From Saprospiraceae bacterium (GTDB lineage Bacteria; Bacteroidota; Bacteroidia; Chitinophagales; Saprospiraceae), in the NCBI GenBank assembly GCA_041392805.1, contig JAWKLJ010000002.1, positions 1 to 64,000 on the forward strand: a DNA stretch of 64,000 bases. Reading direction: 5' to 3'. This document shows, in pieces, positions 23,119 through 31,253 of this stretch (position 1 is its first letter; every line of letters begins with the position of its first letter). The position numbers and the translations under genes were made by a program. A model generated the notes under the pieces. It did no database searches, had not been told where the DNA came from, and saw nothing but the letters and a program-made list of their open reading frames with translations.

Positions 23119-23833
23119 TTGGGGTAAATCCCCATTCTTTAATCAGTTCCAATAAATCATATAAATGGCTTTCCTCCTGGACCCGTATCCTAACCTGAAT
23201 ACTGCCGTCTGATTCGAAGGCGGGCAGCAATTCTGGTTTGTGGTTCCAATCTACATATGGCGCAGTCGCTAACAAGTCCAATAGTTGGACCGGATTATTG
23301 ATGCGCTCTCCTGCTTTTTCTTTTTTGATGCGAAGTTGGAATACGCCACCCACATCTTCGCCTGATAGTAGGGTATAACCATTGGCTTGTAGCGTAGTAT
23401 AACTAATATTGTGTAGGCCTTCGCTGGTTTCTAATTGAAGCCCGAGCCGCCCAGTCTGTACGATAATACCTTGGTAATCCTTGGTCTTGAGGCGTTTGTC
23501 AATGAGGTGGGAATGCTCAAATTGAACAATGCGGCCGCTAATGTAGTTTTTCACATGCGTAAAACTTCCCAGCAGTAAAAGGGCAAATAGTAAGCCGTGA
23601 AAGACGGGGTTAACCATCACAAATGCGCCAATCAGCATCAACCCTGCCAAAGGTTCATAAATCAATAACACCTGTTGAATGCGGTGGGTGATAGTGGATT
23701 GAAAACGGCCCAATGCACTGGTCCGCTGTGAAAGGCTTTTGGCCGCATGTAGTATGAAATACAAGAGGACCAAGCCTACCGCCAGCGTCAAAAAACCAGG
23801 CCAACTAAACTGATTGAATAAAGACGATTCCAT
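23105..23833 (-). CDS. Small MscS-like membrane protein
   Basis: Protein of 242 aa. Three hydrophobic segments lie in residues 12-100, followed by an MscS-type beta domain (GRIVQFEHSHLIDKRLKTKD, IIVQTGRLGLQLET). The second half (from about residue 150) is soluble alpha/beta, ending in ESHLYDLLELIKEWGFTPSV, like the C-terminal domain of MscS. Pore residues are not typical, so it may be a regulator rather than a channel. It lies between a P-loop ATPase gene (33 bp gap) and the antiporter gene (14 bp overlap). Confidence 0.6.
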   Translation of the reverse strand: MESSLFNQFSWPGFLTLAVGLVLLYFILHAAKSLSQRTSALGRFQSTITHRIQQVLLIYEPLAGLMLIGAFVMVNPVFHGLLFALLLLGSFTHVKNYISGRIVQFEHSHLIDKRLKTKDYQGIIVQTGRLGLQLETSEGLHNISYTTLQANGYTLLSGEDVGGVFQLRIKKEKAGERINNPVQLLDLLATAPYVDWNHKPELLPAFESDGSIQVRIRVQEESHLYDLLELIKEWGFTPSVSN

Positions 23834-23866
23834 ACAAGTAGCTTATCATTAAATAGTCAAAAATGA

Positions 23867-26251
23867 TCAAAGAAGGTATTGTTTTTGCTCCAGTAGTAGT
23901 CCAATTTCATTGGCTACCACTTCATTGACTTCTAGCCAGCCATCTAAATTCCGCGTAAGTAATCCGATGCTAATCAAGCGTTGAAGAATGCCACTATATT
24001 TTCCTTTAAAAGCGGGGCCAAATTGCCTGCGAAGCATGTATTCATTTATCCGCTTTTCAATGGTCAATGCACGTAAGAGCAGCGCATTCTCCGGGGTGAT
24101 GAAATCTGGCAACATATAAGTAGCTTGAAAGGGCTGACATACCTTCTCTTCGTCTAACTTTTTGGTAGATAAAGCCCATAAATTTAGGCTTTCTCCAACA
24201 TTGTTTCGCGAAACCTTAATGATCTTATTGGCTATCTTTTTATACTGTTGAGGGTTTAACTCCTCTGCCTCTGTATTGACCAACACTTTATGTGTGGCCC
24301 CATGCCGGATTAAAATGGCTGCTTTTATTTCCTCTACACTCATTCTGTCAAGATTGATCGTTGCCTGAAAAATCCTGTTCACATCATGGAGTAAGTTGAG
24401 TTGTGCTTTTTTCCAATGACTGGTTGCCACCAAAAAGAAGAGCCTTCGAGCATAACTGTCAATGTATTCATACAAGACCCTTAAGTTTCGGTTGAGCGAG
24501 AAGTTGGCATCTCCCCAAAGTTCTAAATCATCTATCCAAACTAGCATGGGAGAATTGATCGTATATTTTTGGACAAACTCCAATGCCTCTTCCAAATCAT
24601 AATTCGTGGTATACCTTCTACCTTGGAGGTGAATGGTCGTGTTAGGGGCTAACCTAATGGTGTTTTGGGCGAAATACCGGTTGGCAATTAGCTCGCCGAA
24701 AAGTGATTTTCCAGAAAAACGGCGGCCACTAAGCATCACTGATCCCCGAAAGCCAGTCTTCCATTGGGCAATCAAGGTCTCCATATGCTGGAGTTCCTTT
24801 TCTCTTCCCACCCAAAATGACTCGCCGATATATCCTTTGGTCAAAAAAATACTGGTATACTGGTGGTTGCTTTGGTCTCCTTTTCGATCTTCGATAAAGC
24901 GAACGATCTTTTCGGAAGTGCTCAAGGCCTCTTCGCGTTCCAGTGCCACCTTTACCCTTTGGATAACGCTCAATTGTTTATGAAACCAGTTTTTTATCCT
25001 CAACAAGACTTGGTTCTGGTTGAGTTTGAATTGGTTCAAGGTCGATTGTAAGGGAATTGGCAAAAAGGCTTCCGTGGTGTGGTAGATAGCTGAAATTTGG
25101 AAATCGCGCTGCAACCTATCTCGGACCAGCGCATCTAAAGCGGAAAATGACTTTTCCCAGGAAGCCACTTTTTGCAGAAAGGCATTTAGTGGCTGGCAGA
25201 TACTCTCCCTGTCGGCGACCCTGTTGATTCCTTCGTGTTTTTCGTTTGTCAATAGAAGGCTCCTGTTTCGGATATTGACAAACGACATTTTCAGGCTATG
25301 ACTGACCGTTGCGCTTAGTTCCCATACTTCATATAAAAGTGGGAGGATTTCTGATTCTAACCAAAGCCTGGTGCTCCGCTGGAAATTGATCTCCTTGTAT
25401 TGGATAAGTCCGCCTATCGTCTGGAAAGGAACTTGTTTTTTATCTTTTAAAGCAACCAAGTCATCCTCAAGGGTAAGTCCGAAATCGGCAACATAGTTTT
25501 GAGGGGTAATTTCATCTTCCTGTTCTTTGAGTTTAGGCGGAATTTTCCGAAGGCTATTTTCAAAATTACTTTCTATAAAACCGATGGTATTTTGGGCTAA
25601 TGTCCTCGCTTCTGCTATTTCCTGATTAGCCGAGACCAAGGTCTGGTCAATGTGTTGTTTGATACTTTGAAAATTGGAGGCAATGGCCTTCATTTCTCCA
25701 AATTGCTGAAGTATTTGCTGGCATTGTAGGGGAATGCGATTTAATTGTTCTTTATAGGTAGGCCAAGGATTTTTTTGTAAGGACCATTCGGCTATTTGTC
25801 TGTCTAGCCCATTTTTTTTTTGCCGTATTCTTTTAGTTGCTGTAGGTAAGAAACCAGCTAGTTCTTCCGCTGCCGCTTGGATGGTTTGATAGGATGCCTG
25901 TTTTAGGTCATCTAAATCATCTTCCTGACATTCTCCATTAAGGTGCAAAATGATCCCTTTTTGATACTGGAATAAAATATCTCTCCAAAGAATCAAAAAA
26001 GATTTAGCAAGACCTGACCAGCTATAATTGATGATATAATAGGGTAGGAGTAGATGTTTACTTTTTGTATTAGCTGTTTGCAATTGTTTGGTACAATGAT
26101 CCTCTAAACGGACGATTTCATCAAAAAGTACCCTAACATTAACCACCAATGCTTCCATGAAGGGGTGGTTACCTCCACTTTCCCATGTCTTTTTAATAGT
26201 ATGACGTAATGCCTCATGAAATTGAGACAATTGTGGTTCTATGTTTTCCAT
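23867..26251 (-). CDS. Large P-loop ATPase with helical N-terminal region
   Basis: Protein of 794 aa from ATG 26251 (an in-frame ATG at 26299 would add 16 residues; the later one is followed by a better N-terminus, MENIEPQL). Residues 1-480 are long helices, probably coiled coil and without transmembrane segments. Residues 500-575 carry Walker A (SGRRFSGKSLFGEL) and Walker B (MLVWIDDLELW), followed by VATSHWKKAQ, a sensor-1-like position. The C-terminal 150 residues resemble a winged helix. This is an AAA/STAND-like arrangement that I cannot place in a named family. It is the first gene of a three-gene unit with the MscS-like protein and the antiporter. Confidence 0.6.
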   Translation of the reverse strand: MENIEPQLSQFHEALRHTIKKTWESGGNHPFMEALVVNVRVLFDEIVRLEDHCTKQLQTANTKSKHLLLPYYIINYSWSGLAKSFLILWRDILFQYQKGIILHLNGECQEDDLDDLKQASYQTIQAAAEELAGFLPTATKRIRQKKNGLDRQIAEWSLQKNPWPTYKEQLNRIPLQCQQILQQFGEMKAIASNFQSIKQHIDQTLVSANQEIAEARTLAQNTIGFIESNFENSLRKIPPKLKEQEDEITPQNYVADFGLTLEDDLVALKDKKQVPFQTIGGLIQYKEINFQRSTRLWLESEILPLLYEVWELSATVSHSLKMSFVNIRNRSLLLTNEKHEGINRVADRESICQPLNAFLQKVASWEKSFSALDALVRDRLQRDFQISAIYHTTEAFLPIPLQSTLNQFKLNQNQVLLRIKNWFHKQLSVIQRVKVALEREEALSTSEKIVRFIEDRKGDQSNHQYTSIFLTKGYIGESFWVGREKELQHMETLIAQWKTGFRGSVMLSGRRFSGKSLFGELIANRYFAQNTIRLAPNTTIHLQGRRYTTNYDLEEALEFVQKYTINSPMLVWIDDLELWGDANFSLNRNLRVLYEYIDSYARRLFFLVATSHWKKAQLNLLHDVNRIFQATINLDRMSVEEIKAAILIRHGATHKVLVNTEAEELNPQQYKKIANKIIKVSRNNVGESLNLWALSTKKLDEEKVCQPFQATYMLPDFITPENALLLRALTIEKRINEYMLRRQFGPAFKGKYSGILQRLISIGLLTRNLDGWLEVNEVVANEIGLLLEQKQYLL

Positions 26252-26516
26252 ATATATTAGGATTCTGTAAATAGGGACTGGAAAATAGTGTTTAGTCACT
26301 AGAATAGGGCAGGATTGGGTGAAAAAATAGGCAATAGTGACGGATTTTCATTTTTTAGTCTTTTTATTAATAGGCTTTTGACGTCCGTTGTGTTGAAGGC
26401 GCAAGGCGGAAATCGGAAGCGGGAAAGAACCAAAATGGATAGCATAAAGATGGATTTGTTGCTGCTCTTTTGCCGATATGGTTGCGGCGAAAGCCAGCAA
26501 AAGGTGGACTTTAAAT

Positions 26517-27152
26517 ATGCACAAAAATTTTTACCTTACGAAAAAAAACCTTCAAGTGCAGGTAAATAAGGTGCAACGTGAGGAATTTGGGAAGCTTTCG
26601 GATGCCGAAATTATCCAAATTATACTGGATCAAGGGAAAAAAGAATTGCTCGAAATACTGTATGATCGTTATGCTGCCAAAATTTATTACAAGTGTTTAG
26701 GCATTACAGGTAATACAGAAATCTCTAAAGATTTGACGCATGATATTTTAATAAAAATCTTTATCAATTTGTCCAAATTTCGAGGGGCCTCTGATTTTTC
26801 CTTATGGATACATTCCATCACTTACAATTATTGCATGGATTACCTGCGTAAAAAGAAGAAAATGCAAGTTGAAAAATTTGAGGTCAAAGATTTTGATTAT
26901 CCGTCAATGGATGAAATCGAATTGGAGAATAAAATACTTGCTGATTTAAAATTATCTCAGCTGGAAATTCTATTACAGGAACTAAAACCTGAGGAAAAAA
27001 TCATTCTCTTGATGCGCTACCAGGACAGTATGTCGGTCAAACAAATTGCCCAAACCTTAATTATTAGCGAAAGCGCTGTGAAAATGAGGTTAAAGCGAAG
27101 TAGAGACCGATTAGCAGAACTTCTAAAAGATCCTCGAAATGAAAGACAATAG
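26517..27152 (+). CDS. ECF-type RNA polymerase sigma factor
   Basis: Sigma-70 family protein of the ECF group, about 211 aa from ATG 26517 (upstream in-frame ATG at 26478 is less likely, its extension is compositionally odd). Region 2 is visible at residues 35-100 (LYDRYAAKIYYKCLGI, DFSLWIHSITYNYCMDYLRK), and region 4 at residues 150-200 (EEKIILLMRYQDSMSVKQIA, ESAVKMRLKRSRDRL). It would direct RNA polymerase to a small stress or envelope regulon. It overlaps the next small gene by 14 bases; that gene may code for its partner. Confidence 0.92.
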   Translation: MHKNFYLTKKNLQVQVNKVQREEFGKLSDAEIIQIILDQGKKELLEILYDRYAAKIYYKCLGITGNTEISKDLTHDILIKIFINLSKFRGASDFSLWIHSITYNYCMDYLRKKKKMQVEKFEVKDFDYPSMDEIELENKILADLKLSQLEILLQELKPEEKIILLMRYQDSMSVKQIAQTLIISESAVKMRLKRSRDRLAELLKDPRNERQ

Positions 27153-27345
27153 GATAAAAAACAATTTAGAAGAAAAATTTAAGCAGCTTTTACCCGATGA
27201 GAAAGCGCCGGCAGAACTCAAAGCGGAGGTTTTTGGCACGCTCGACACGTTTACCTTATTGGGCGACATTGTCGATTTATTTACAACCAAGTTTACCGCT
27301 ACAGAAGCCGAATTTTTGAATATTCATCAAGATGAAAAGGAATGA
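27139..27345 (+). CDS. Small protein coupled to the ECF sigma factor
   Basis: Acidic protein of 68 aa (NNLEEKFKQLLPDEKAPAEL...), helical by eye, no membrane segment. It overlaps the sigma gene by 14 bases, which is typical for anti-sigma factors or sigma-associated modulators. Its length is too short for a standard membrane-spanning anti-sigma. The function is unknown; a soluble modulator is my best guess. Confidence 0.6.
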   Translation: MKDNRIKNNLEEKFKQLLPDEKAPAELKAEVFGTLDTFTLLGDIVDLFTTKFTATEAEFLNIHQDEKE

Positions 27346-27422
27346 GCACTAAATCATTCCAGTGAGGAAAATGACTTCAGGTGATGACTTCCTTTCGGGG
27401 AAAAGTGGTGCCCAAATCTAAT

Positions 27423-27430
27423 TAACTTTG
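27423..27430 (+). promoter_or_regulatory. TAnnTTTG -7 box upstream of the MscS-like gene
   Basis: TAACTTTG fits the Bacteroidota -7 consensus. It lies 36 bases before the ATG at 27467. No good TTTG -33 box is found at 19-20 bases upstream, so this is tentative. Confidence 0.35.
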
Positions 27431-27466
27431 TCTCTCTTTTGAGTACATGAAAAAAACGACTATAGG

Positions 27467-28300
27467 ATGGAAGAATTAACAAACTGGTCTCAATTGTTCA
27501 TTGAATCACTCCGTGCTTTTGGTCAGGCCTTTAAGGCAGCCATACCAGGGATCATCGGAGCTATCCTAATCTTGCTATTGGGTTGGTTATTTGCCAAACT
27601 TGTTTCGGGAGGGATAGGGCGTTTGTTGAAAGTCATCAAATTTGATAAGCTGGCTGAACGGATCAAAGCAGGCCCATTACTGGAAAAAGCCAATATACGA
27701 TTAGCGCCGAGTGCATTAGTTGGAAAATTTGTATACTGGATACTCATGCTACTCGTCATCACTACTGCGGCTGATACGCTAGGTTGGTCAGCCGTCTCAG
27801 GAGAAATTTCAAAATTAGTGAATTACCTCCCCAGTCTGTTATCAGCTATAGTTTTTTTTATGGTAGGGGTGTATATTGCCACTTTTGCCAGAGAGGTAAT
27901 CCATGGTGCTACTAAGACGCTTGGAATAAGTTCAGGACGGACCATTGGCAACCTTGTATTTTATTTACTTTTTTTATTGGTTTCGCTAACTGCCCTTGGT
28001 CAGGCTGGAGTTGACACGACCCTTATTAGTTCGAATCTACTCCTGATCATCGGATCCATCATGACTGCAGCTGCCATCTCCTATGGCATTGCATCTAAGG
28101 ATGTATTGGCAAATATTTTGGCCAGTTTTTTTAGCCGTAAAATCTTCCTGAAAGGACAAATGATAGAAATAGATGGGCAGCGAGGAGAAATAATTGAGGT
28201 AAGTAATATAGCTGTAATCTTGAAACTCAATGAGGACGAAGAGCTCGTTGTCCCCACCCACCAGTTGATTATCAACAAGGTCAAAATCATTAAAAAATAA
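27467..28300 (+). CDS. Mechanosensitive ion channel protein (MscS family, conserved TM-helix type)
   Basis: Integral membrane protein of 277 aa. Transmembrane segments lie at about residues 22-45 (AAIPGIIGAILILLLGWLFA), 85-105, 125-150 (SLLSAIVFFMVGVYIATFAR) and 165-215. The pore-lining and beta-domain part follows: SYGIASKDVLANILASFFSR, then GQMIEIDGQRGEIIEVSNIA, the MscS signature. It ends shortly after the beta domain, without the C-terminal alpha/beta domain. It would release solutes upon osmotic downshift. It stands alone on the plus strand. Confidence 0.88.
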   Translation: MEELTNWSQLFIESLRAFGQAFKAAIPGIIGAILILLLGWLFAKLVSGGIGRLLKVIKFDKLAERIKAGPLLEKANIRLAPSALVGKFVYWILMLLVITTAADTLGWSAVSGEISKLVNYLPSLLSAIVFFMVGVYIATFAREVIHGATKTLGISSGRTIGNLVFYLLFLLVSLTALGQAGVDTTLISSNLLLIIGSIMTAAAISYGIASKDVLANILASFFSRKIFLKGQMIEIDGQRGEIIEVSNIAVILKLNEDEELVVPTHQLIINKVKIIKK

Positions 28301-28305
28301 ACTTG

Positions 28306-28490
28306 TGGTCAGTCAAGTATAAATTATCAGGTCACTTAGTGCGTCTTTTTCGCCTGCTCTCCGTTCGAGAACCCCTTGGTTAGCTAGGCTAGGCGCGGGA
28401 ATCCTGACTAAAGTACGAGACAAGCTCTCCGCCTCGATCAGACGAAAAATAGGCAGATACCTGACCCGACATTCATACTTTGATTGGCCA
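28306..28490. repeat. MITE-like palindromic element, family B, copy 1
   Basis: A 185-bp element with imperfect terminal inverted repeats of about 50 bp: TGGTCAGTCAAGTATAAAT at the left against the inverted TGGCCAATCAAAGTATGAAT at the right, continuing with GTCTTTTTCGCCT / GTCTATTTTTCG-like text. The centre contains TTAGCTAGG and GACAAGCTCTC, which also occur in the element at 36233-36447. It contains no gene and lies between the MscS-like gene and a small minus-strand gene. The whole gene-free stretch 28301-28596 consists of this element and a terminator. Confidence 0.6.
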
Positions 28491-28547
28491 CTAGCGCCGG
28501 AGGCACTTAGGCCTAATTGCTTTGTCATTGGACTCAAATTGCCAGAG

Positions 28548-28586
28548 AACCCAAAAACAAAGCGCCATCTGTCAACAGATGGCGCT
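28548..28586 (-). terminator. Rho-independent terminator of the 46-aa gene
   Basis: AGCGCCATCTGT (28561-28572) and ACAGATGGCGCT (28575-28586) are perfect inverted copies around a two-base centre. Read on the minus strand, the hairpin is followed by CTTTGTTTTTGG. It lies 11 bases after the stop of the small gene at 28597. Confidence 0.75.
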
Positions 28587-28596
28587 ATATAAGGAT

Positions 28597-28737
28597 TTAT
28601 TCTTCTTCTAGTATTTGCGTTTTGTACTTGACTTTGGGTATGGGCTTTAGTTTTTTCTTTCTGTGCCCATCTTGCGTTTTGTTGCCATTGTCATTTTGAA
28701 CCTTTTTCTTCAAAGGTTTTGCATTATTCTGTTTCAT
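28597..28737 (-). CDS. Hypothetical very basic 46-aa protein
   Basis: Open frame from ATG 28737 to TAA 28597. The product is lysine-rich (KPLKKKVQNDNGNK, then GHRKKKLKPIPKVKYKTQIL) with an acidic tail EEE. It has no signal peptide or hydrophobic part. The isolated position, the strong terminator directly after it and the nucleic-acid-binding-like composition support a real small gene, although chance cannot be excluded. Confidence 0.5.
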   Translation of the reverse strand: MKQNNAKPLKKKVQNDNGNKTQDGHRKKKLKPIPKVKYKTQILEEE

Positions 28738-28881
28738 CTCAATTTAAAGTTTTAAAAAATAGAATATTTAGGACGCATTCCTAATGACGACTAAATATAT
28801 TTATATTCTTTCTTACTGTCAAGTCTTTTTGAGATTGGCCGAAATCTTTTTTAGCATTCTTTTTTAAATTAAGACAAATAT

Positions 28882-29043
28882 GAGCATGTTTGGAGGTCGC
28901 TTTTGGAGATAAAAAGTGGCAATTTTTTGATGAAACGAGGCGCTTTTTGAAGTGCATACCCTTAGGTACGGACAAAAAAAGCAACGAAGTATCAGCGAAA
29001 AAGAGATATTTTTTGGCCCAAAGGGTGACCTCCAAACATGCTC
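28882..29043. repeat. MITE-like element, family A, copy 1
   Basis: A 162-bp element bounded by GAGCATGTTTGGAGGTC and its exact inverted copy GACCTCCAAACATGCTC. A second element of identical length (37550-37711) shares ends and most of the interior (GCTTTTGGAG, CATACCCTT-GGTACGGAC, AACGAAGTATCAGCGAAAAAG). The interior has no gene. Flanks are TAT and TAA, so a target duplication is not clean here. It fills the gene-free stretch 28738-29067. Confidence 0.8.
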
Positions 29044-29067
29044 TAAGAGAGACAAAAAGGCTAATTC

Positions 29068-29586
29068 CTAAAAATAAATACTGAGAATCACAGCGGAGGC
29101 CGTATTGAAATTTACTTTTCCGGGGTTATTGAACCGGATAGAGTTTTTATCTGAAAAAGTGAAATTGCCCTGCAATTCAACACCTATGGAGAAATGGGGA
29201 TCAAAAAAATAATCCGACCCAAAGGCGGCGCCGACTAATACATCTGTCGTACTGCTAAGGTTCAGCTCTTTGGCCTTGGCGGGCTGATAAAAGATCGCAC
29301 CGGCCCTCAAGCCAACATAAGGCGCCACTTTTTCTGTCGCAAAATAATAACGTGGGATGATTCCGATACCATATTCGGATGCAATACCGGCTGCGGATTT
29401 TACCTCTATGGAAGGGGCAATGGAAAGGTGTTCTCCTACCCAAATCGGAAGGAGGAAACCAAACTGATTGCCTTGAATGGTGGCTGAAAGGCCAACCCGG
29501 CGGGTATCATCTGTTACCTGGGCTATGGTTTGCATGTGAATAGCCGCAAAAAGTAGCAGGAGAAGCATTTTTTTAAAAGTTTTCAT
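29068..29586 (-). CDS. Small outer-membrane beta-barrel protein
   Basis: Exported protein of 172 aa from ATG 29586 (the frame is open to 29718, but the signal peptide fixes the start). The signal peptide is residues 1-22 (MLLLLLFAAIHMQTIAQ). Alternating strands follow (VGLSATIQGNQFGFLLPIWV, IGIIPRYYFATEKVAPYVGL), and the last residues ASAVILSIYF end in the C-terminal Phe typical of barrels. It would insert in the outer membrane; no specific ligand can be named. It follows the lipoprotein gene by 40 bp. Confidence 0.75.
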   Translation of the reverse strand: MKTFKKMLLLLLFAAIHMQTIAQVTDDTRRVGLSATIQGNQFGFLLPIWVGEHLSIAPSIEVKSAAGIASEYGIGIIPRYYFATEKVAPYVGLRAGAIFYQPAKAKELNLSSTTDVLVGAAFGSDYFFDPHFSIGVELQGNFTFSDKNSIRFNNPGKVNFNTASAVILSIYF

Positions 29587-29626
29587 AGTTAGCTTTAGAT
29601 AAAAGGTGAAAAATATTAGATACTGA

Positions 29627-30142
29627 TTAATGTTGAATAAGCAGGTTGTCCCAAAGCAATAGCTCCTCCACTTTGAGATAAATGCGATAATAACCATCAG
29701 GAAGGTCGGCGGTTCCAATGGCGAAGTTATTAGAACCCTCGACCAAAGTGACTTTGAGCGTTTTCACGGGGCGTCCGCCAGCACTTATCAGCTCTGCACC
29801 AACGAAGTTGGGCACAGCTGAGTCTTCTTCGTACACAGCTGGTGTGATCGATAACTCGGCTTGGCTGGCCTTGGTCGTGACAATAGCCACCCTAATGAGC
29901 TCGGTAGAAGGATTAGGGAAGGGAATAAAAAAGATATCTGAAGCCGAAAAATCAGCTGGATTATTTCCCCATTTGGTATTCGGGGCACCAACATTACCCA
30001 AGCCTTGACCATTATAATCGCGGAGGTGATAACCTGTTAAAACAGGCGTCTCGAGTGCCGAAATAACCACTTGATCTTTTTCTCCGCAGGCGGTAGCTAG
30101 TAATAATAAAAGAATGGCGATTTTAATGATTTGGTTTTTCAT
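29627..30142 (-). CDS. Putative lipoprotein
   Basis: Lipoprotein of 171 aa from ATG 30142, which overlaps the stop of the DUF1611 gene by 4 bases. The lipobox is LLATACGEK with Cys at about residue 19. The mature part is beta-rich with a C-terminal stretch (GYYRIYLKVEELLLWDNLLI) of the kind found in Bacteroidota surface lipoproteins; no domain recognised. It probably belongs to the same transcript as the PLP enzyme and DUF1611 genes. Confidence 0.7.
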   Translation of the reverse strand: MKNQIIKIAILLLLLATACGEKDQVVISALETPVLTGYHLRDYNGQGLGNVGAPNTKWGNNPADFSASDIFFIPFPNPSTELIRVAIVTTKASQAELSITPAVYEEDSAVPNFVGAELISAGGRPVKTLKVTLVEGSNNFAIGTADLPDGYYRIYLKVEELLLWDNLLIQH

Positions 30143-31236
30143 TCTTTGGTACTTAACATAGTATCTCGTTTCCAATACTTTTTCACGACGGCTGCCAACC
30201 CATCTGCTCCTTCCAGGAGTACATCAAACACGGGAAGTTTTCTTCTTTCTTCAATCTCCTCACAAACAGCTTTTACTTTTTCCTTTTGTATTTTTTCGTG
30301 ATTGATGGTAATGGCGACCACCGGTTTGCCGGAGAGGAATTCTACTGCTTCTATTTGTTTGCTCAGCGGGTGGAGTGGGTAGCCGGGGAATCCGTCGTAT
30401 TCTTTGCGGGCTGGGGCGTGCTGCATAATGACGATGTCTGGCCGGCCGGCTGCCAATATTTCAAAGCCGCCAGGATAAGCTGGATTCATGAGGCTTCCCT
30501 GGCCTTCGATGATGATGATTTCGGCGCCATCTTGCCAGGCGGAAACCACGGCATGTTCTATTTCTCCGGCAACAAAGTCATTGACCAGGCTATCCATGAC
30601 CAAACTGTATTTGGCGCCTTGCATCCAGGCGGTCTGGCCAGTGCCCACCAATTCTGTGTGAATGCCTTGTTTTCGGAGCGCATGCACCAGCATCCAGGCC
30701 GTGGTGCGTTTACCCACGGCACTATCCGTACCCAATACAGCAATTTTCAGGCTCTTTACTTTTTCTATGTCACCTGAAAAAAAGTGTAAATCTTTTCGAT
30801 GAGGAGGCTTGCGAATGTCGGTAATACTTACGCCCTTGCGATCAGCAAAAGATTGGATTTGCTGGTCTTCGCTCAGGAAGTCGTGCAGGCCACAGCTAAT
30901 GTTTAAGCCAAAATTGATGGCGTCTAAAATGGATTGCCGTGCCGCTGGAGGCAGTTTTCCTCCATCCGGGGCGAGACCAATGACAAAGTAATCTATACTT
31001 TTTTGTTGATTGGTAAGTGTCCAATAAGCTACTTCAATGCTATTAAAAATTGGAATGTTGTAGGTTTTTCCATCCAATACCTCCCCCGCATCCATCCCCG
31101 CGTATCGGCTATCAATGACAGCTAATACCTGATAACGCTCCGTAAATCGCACCAATCCATGGGCGGTTTTACCATTAGGCGTATTGAAGGCCCCTTCGCA
31201 ATAAACAATAGCATTGCCATCAAGCACTCTTTTCAT
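30139..31236 (-). CDS. DUF1611-family P-loop protein (DgcN-like)
   Basis: Protein of 365 aa of the DUF1611 family. The N-terminal half has a Rossmann-like fold (VLAVIDSRYAGMDAGEVLDG). The C-terminal half is a P-loop domain with Walker A GTDSAVGKRTT (residues 169-179) and the conserved IIIEGQGSLMNPAYPG. Members called DgcN have been linked to D-glutamate/D-amino-acid use as acyltransferases; I recall this from the literature and cannot verify that it holds for this branch. The gene lies 17 bp after a threonine-synthase-like PLP enzyme, and its stop overlaps the lipoprotein start, so the three form an operon. Confidence 0.8.
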   Translation of the reverse strand: MKRVLDGNAIVYCEGAFNTPNGKTAHGLVRFTERYQVLAVIDSRYAGMDAGEVLDGKTYNIPIFNSIEVAYWTLTNQQKSIDYFVIGLAPDGGKLPPAARQSILDAINFGLNISCGLHDFLSEDQQIQSFADRKGVSITDIRKPPHRKDLHFFSGDIEKVKSLKIAVLGTDSAVGKRTTAWMLVHALRKQGIHTELVGTGQTAWMQGAKYSLVMDSLVNDFVAGEIEHAVVSAWQDGAEIIIIEGQGSLMNPAYPGGFEILAAGRPDIVIMQHAPARKEYDGFPGYPLHPLSKQIEAVEFLSGKPVVAITINHEKIQKEKVKAVCEEIEERRKLPVFDVLLEGADGLAAVVKKYWKRDTMLSTKE

Positions 31237-31253
31237 AATAAATGATTAAAGGG

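Noticed and set aside
26251..26299. Upstream ATG of the P-loop ATPase gene
   Set aside because: The 16 extra residues are poor in charged residues and the downstream ATG gives a more usual N-terminus; I cannot exclude it.
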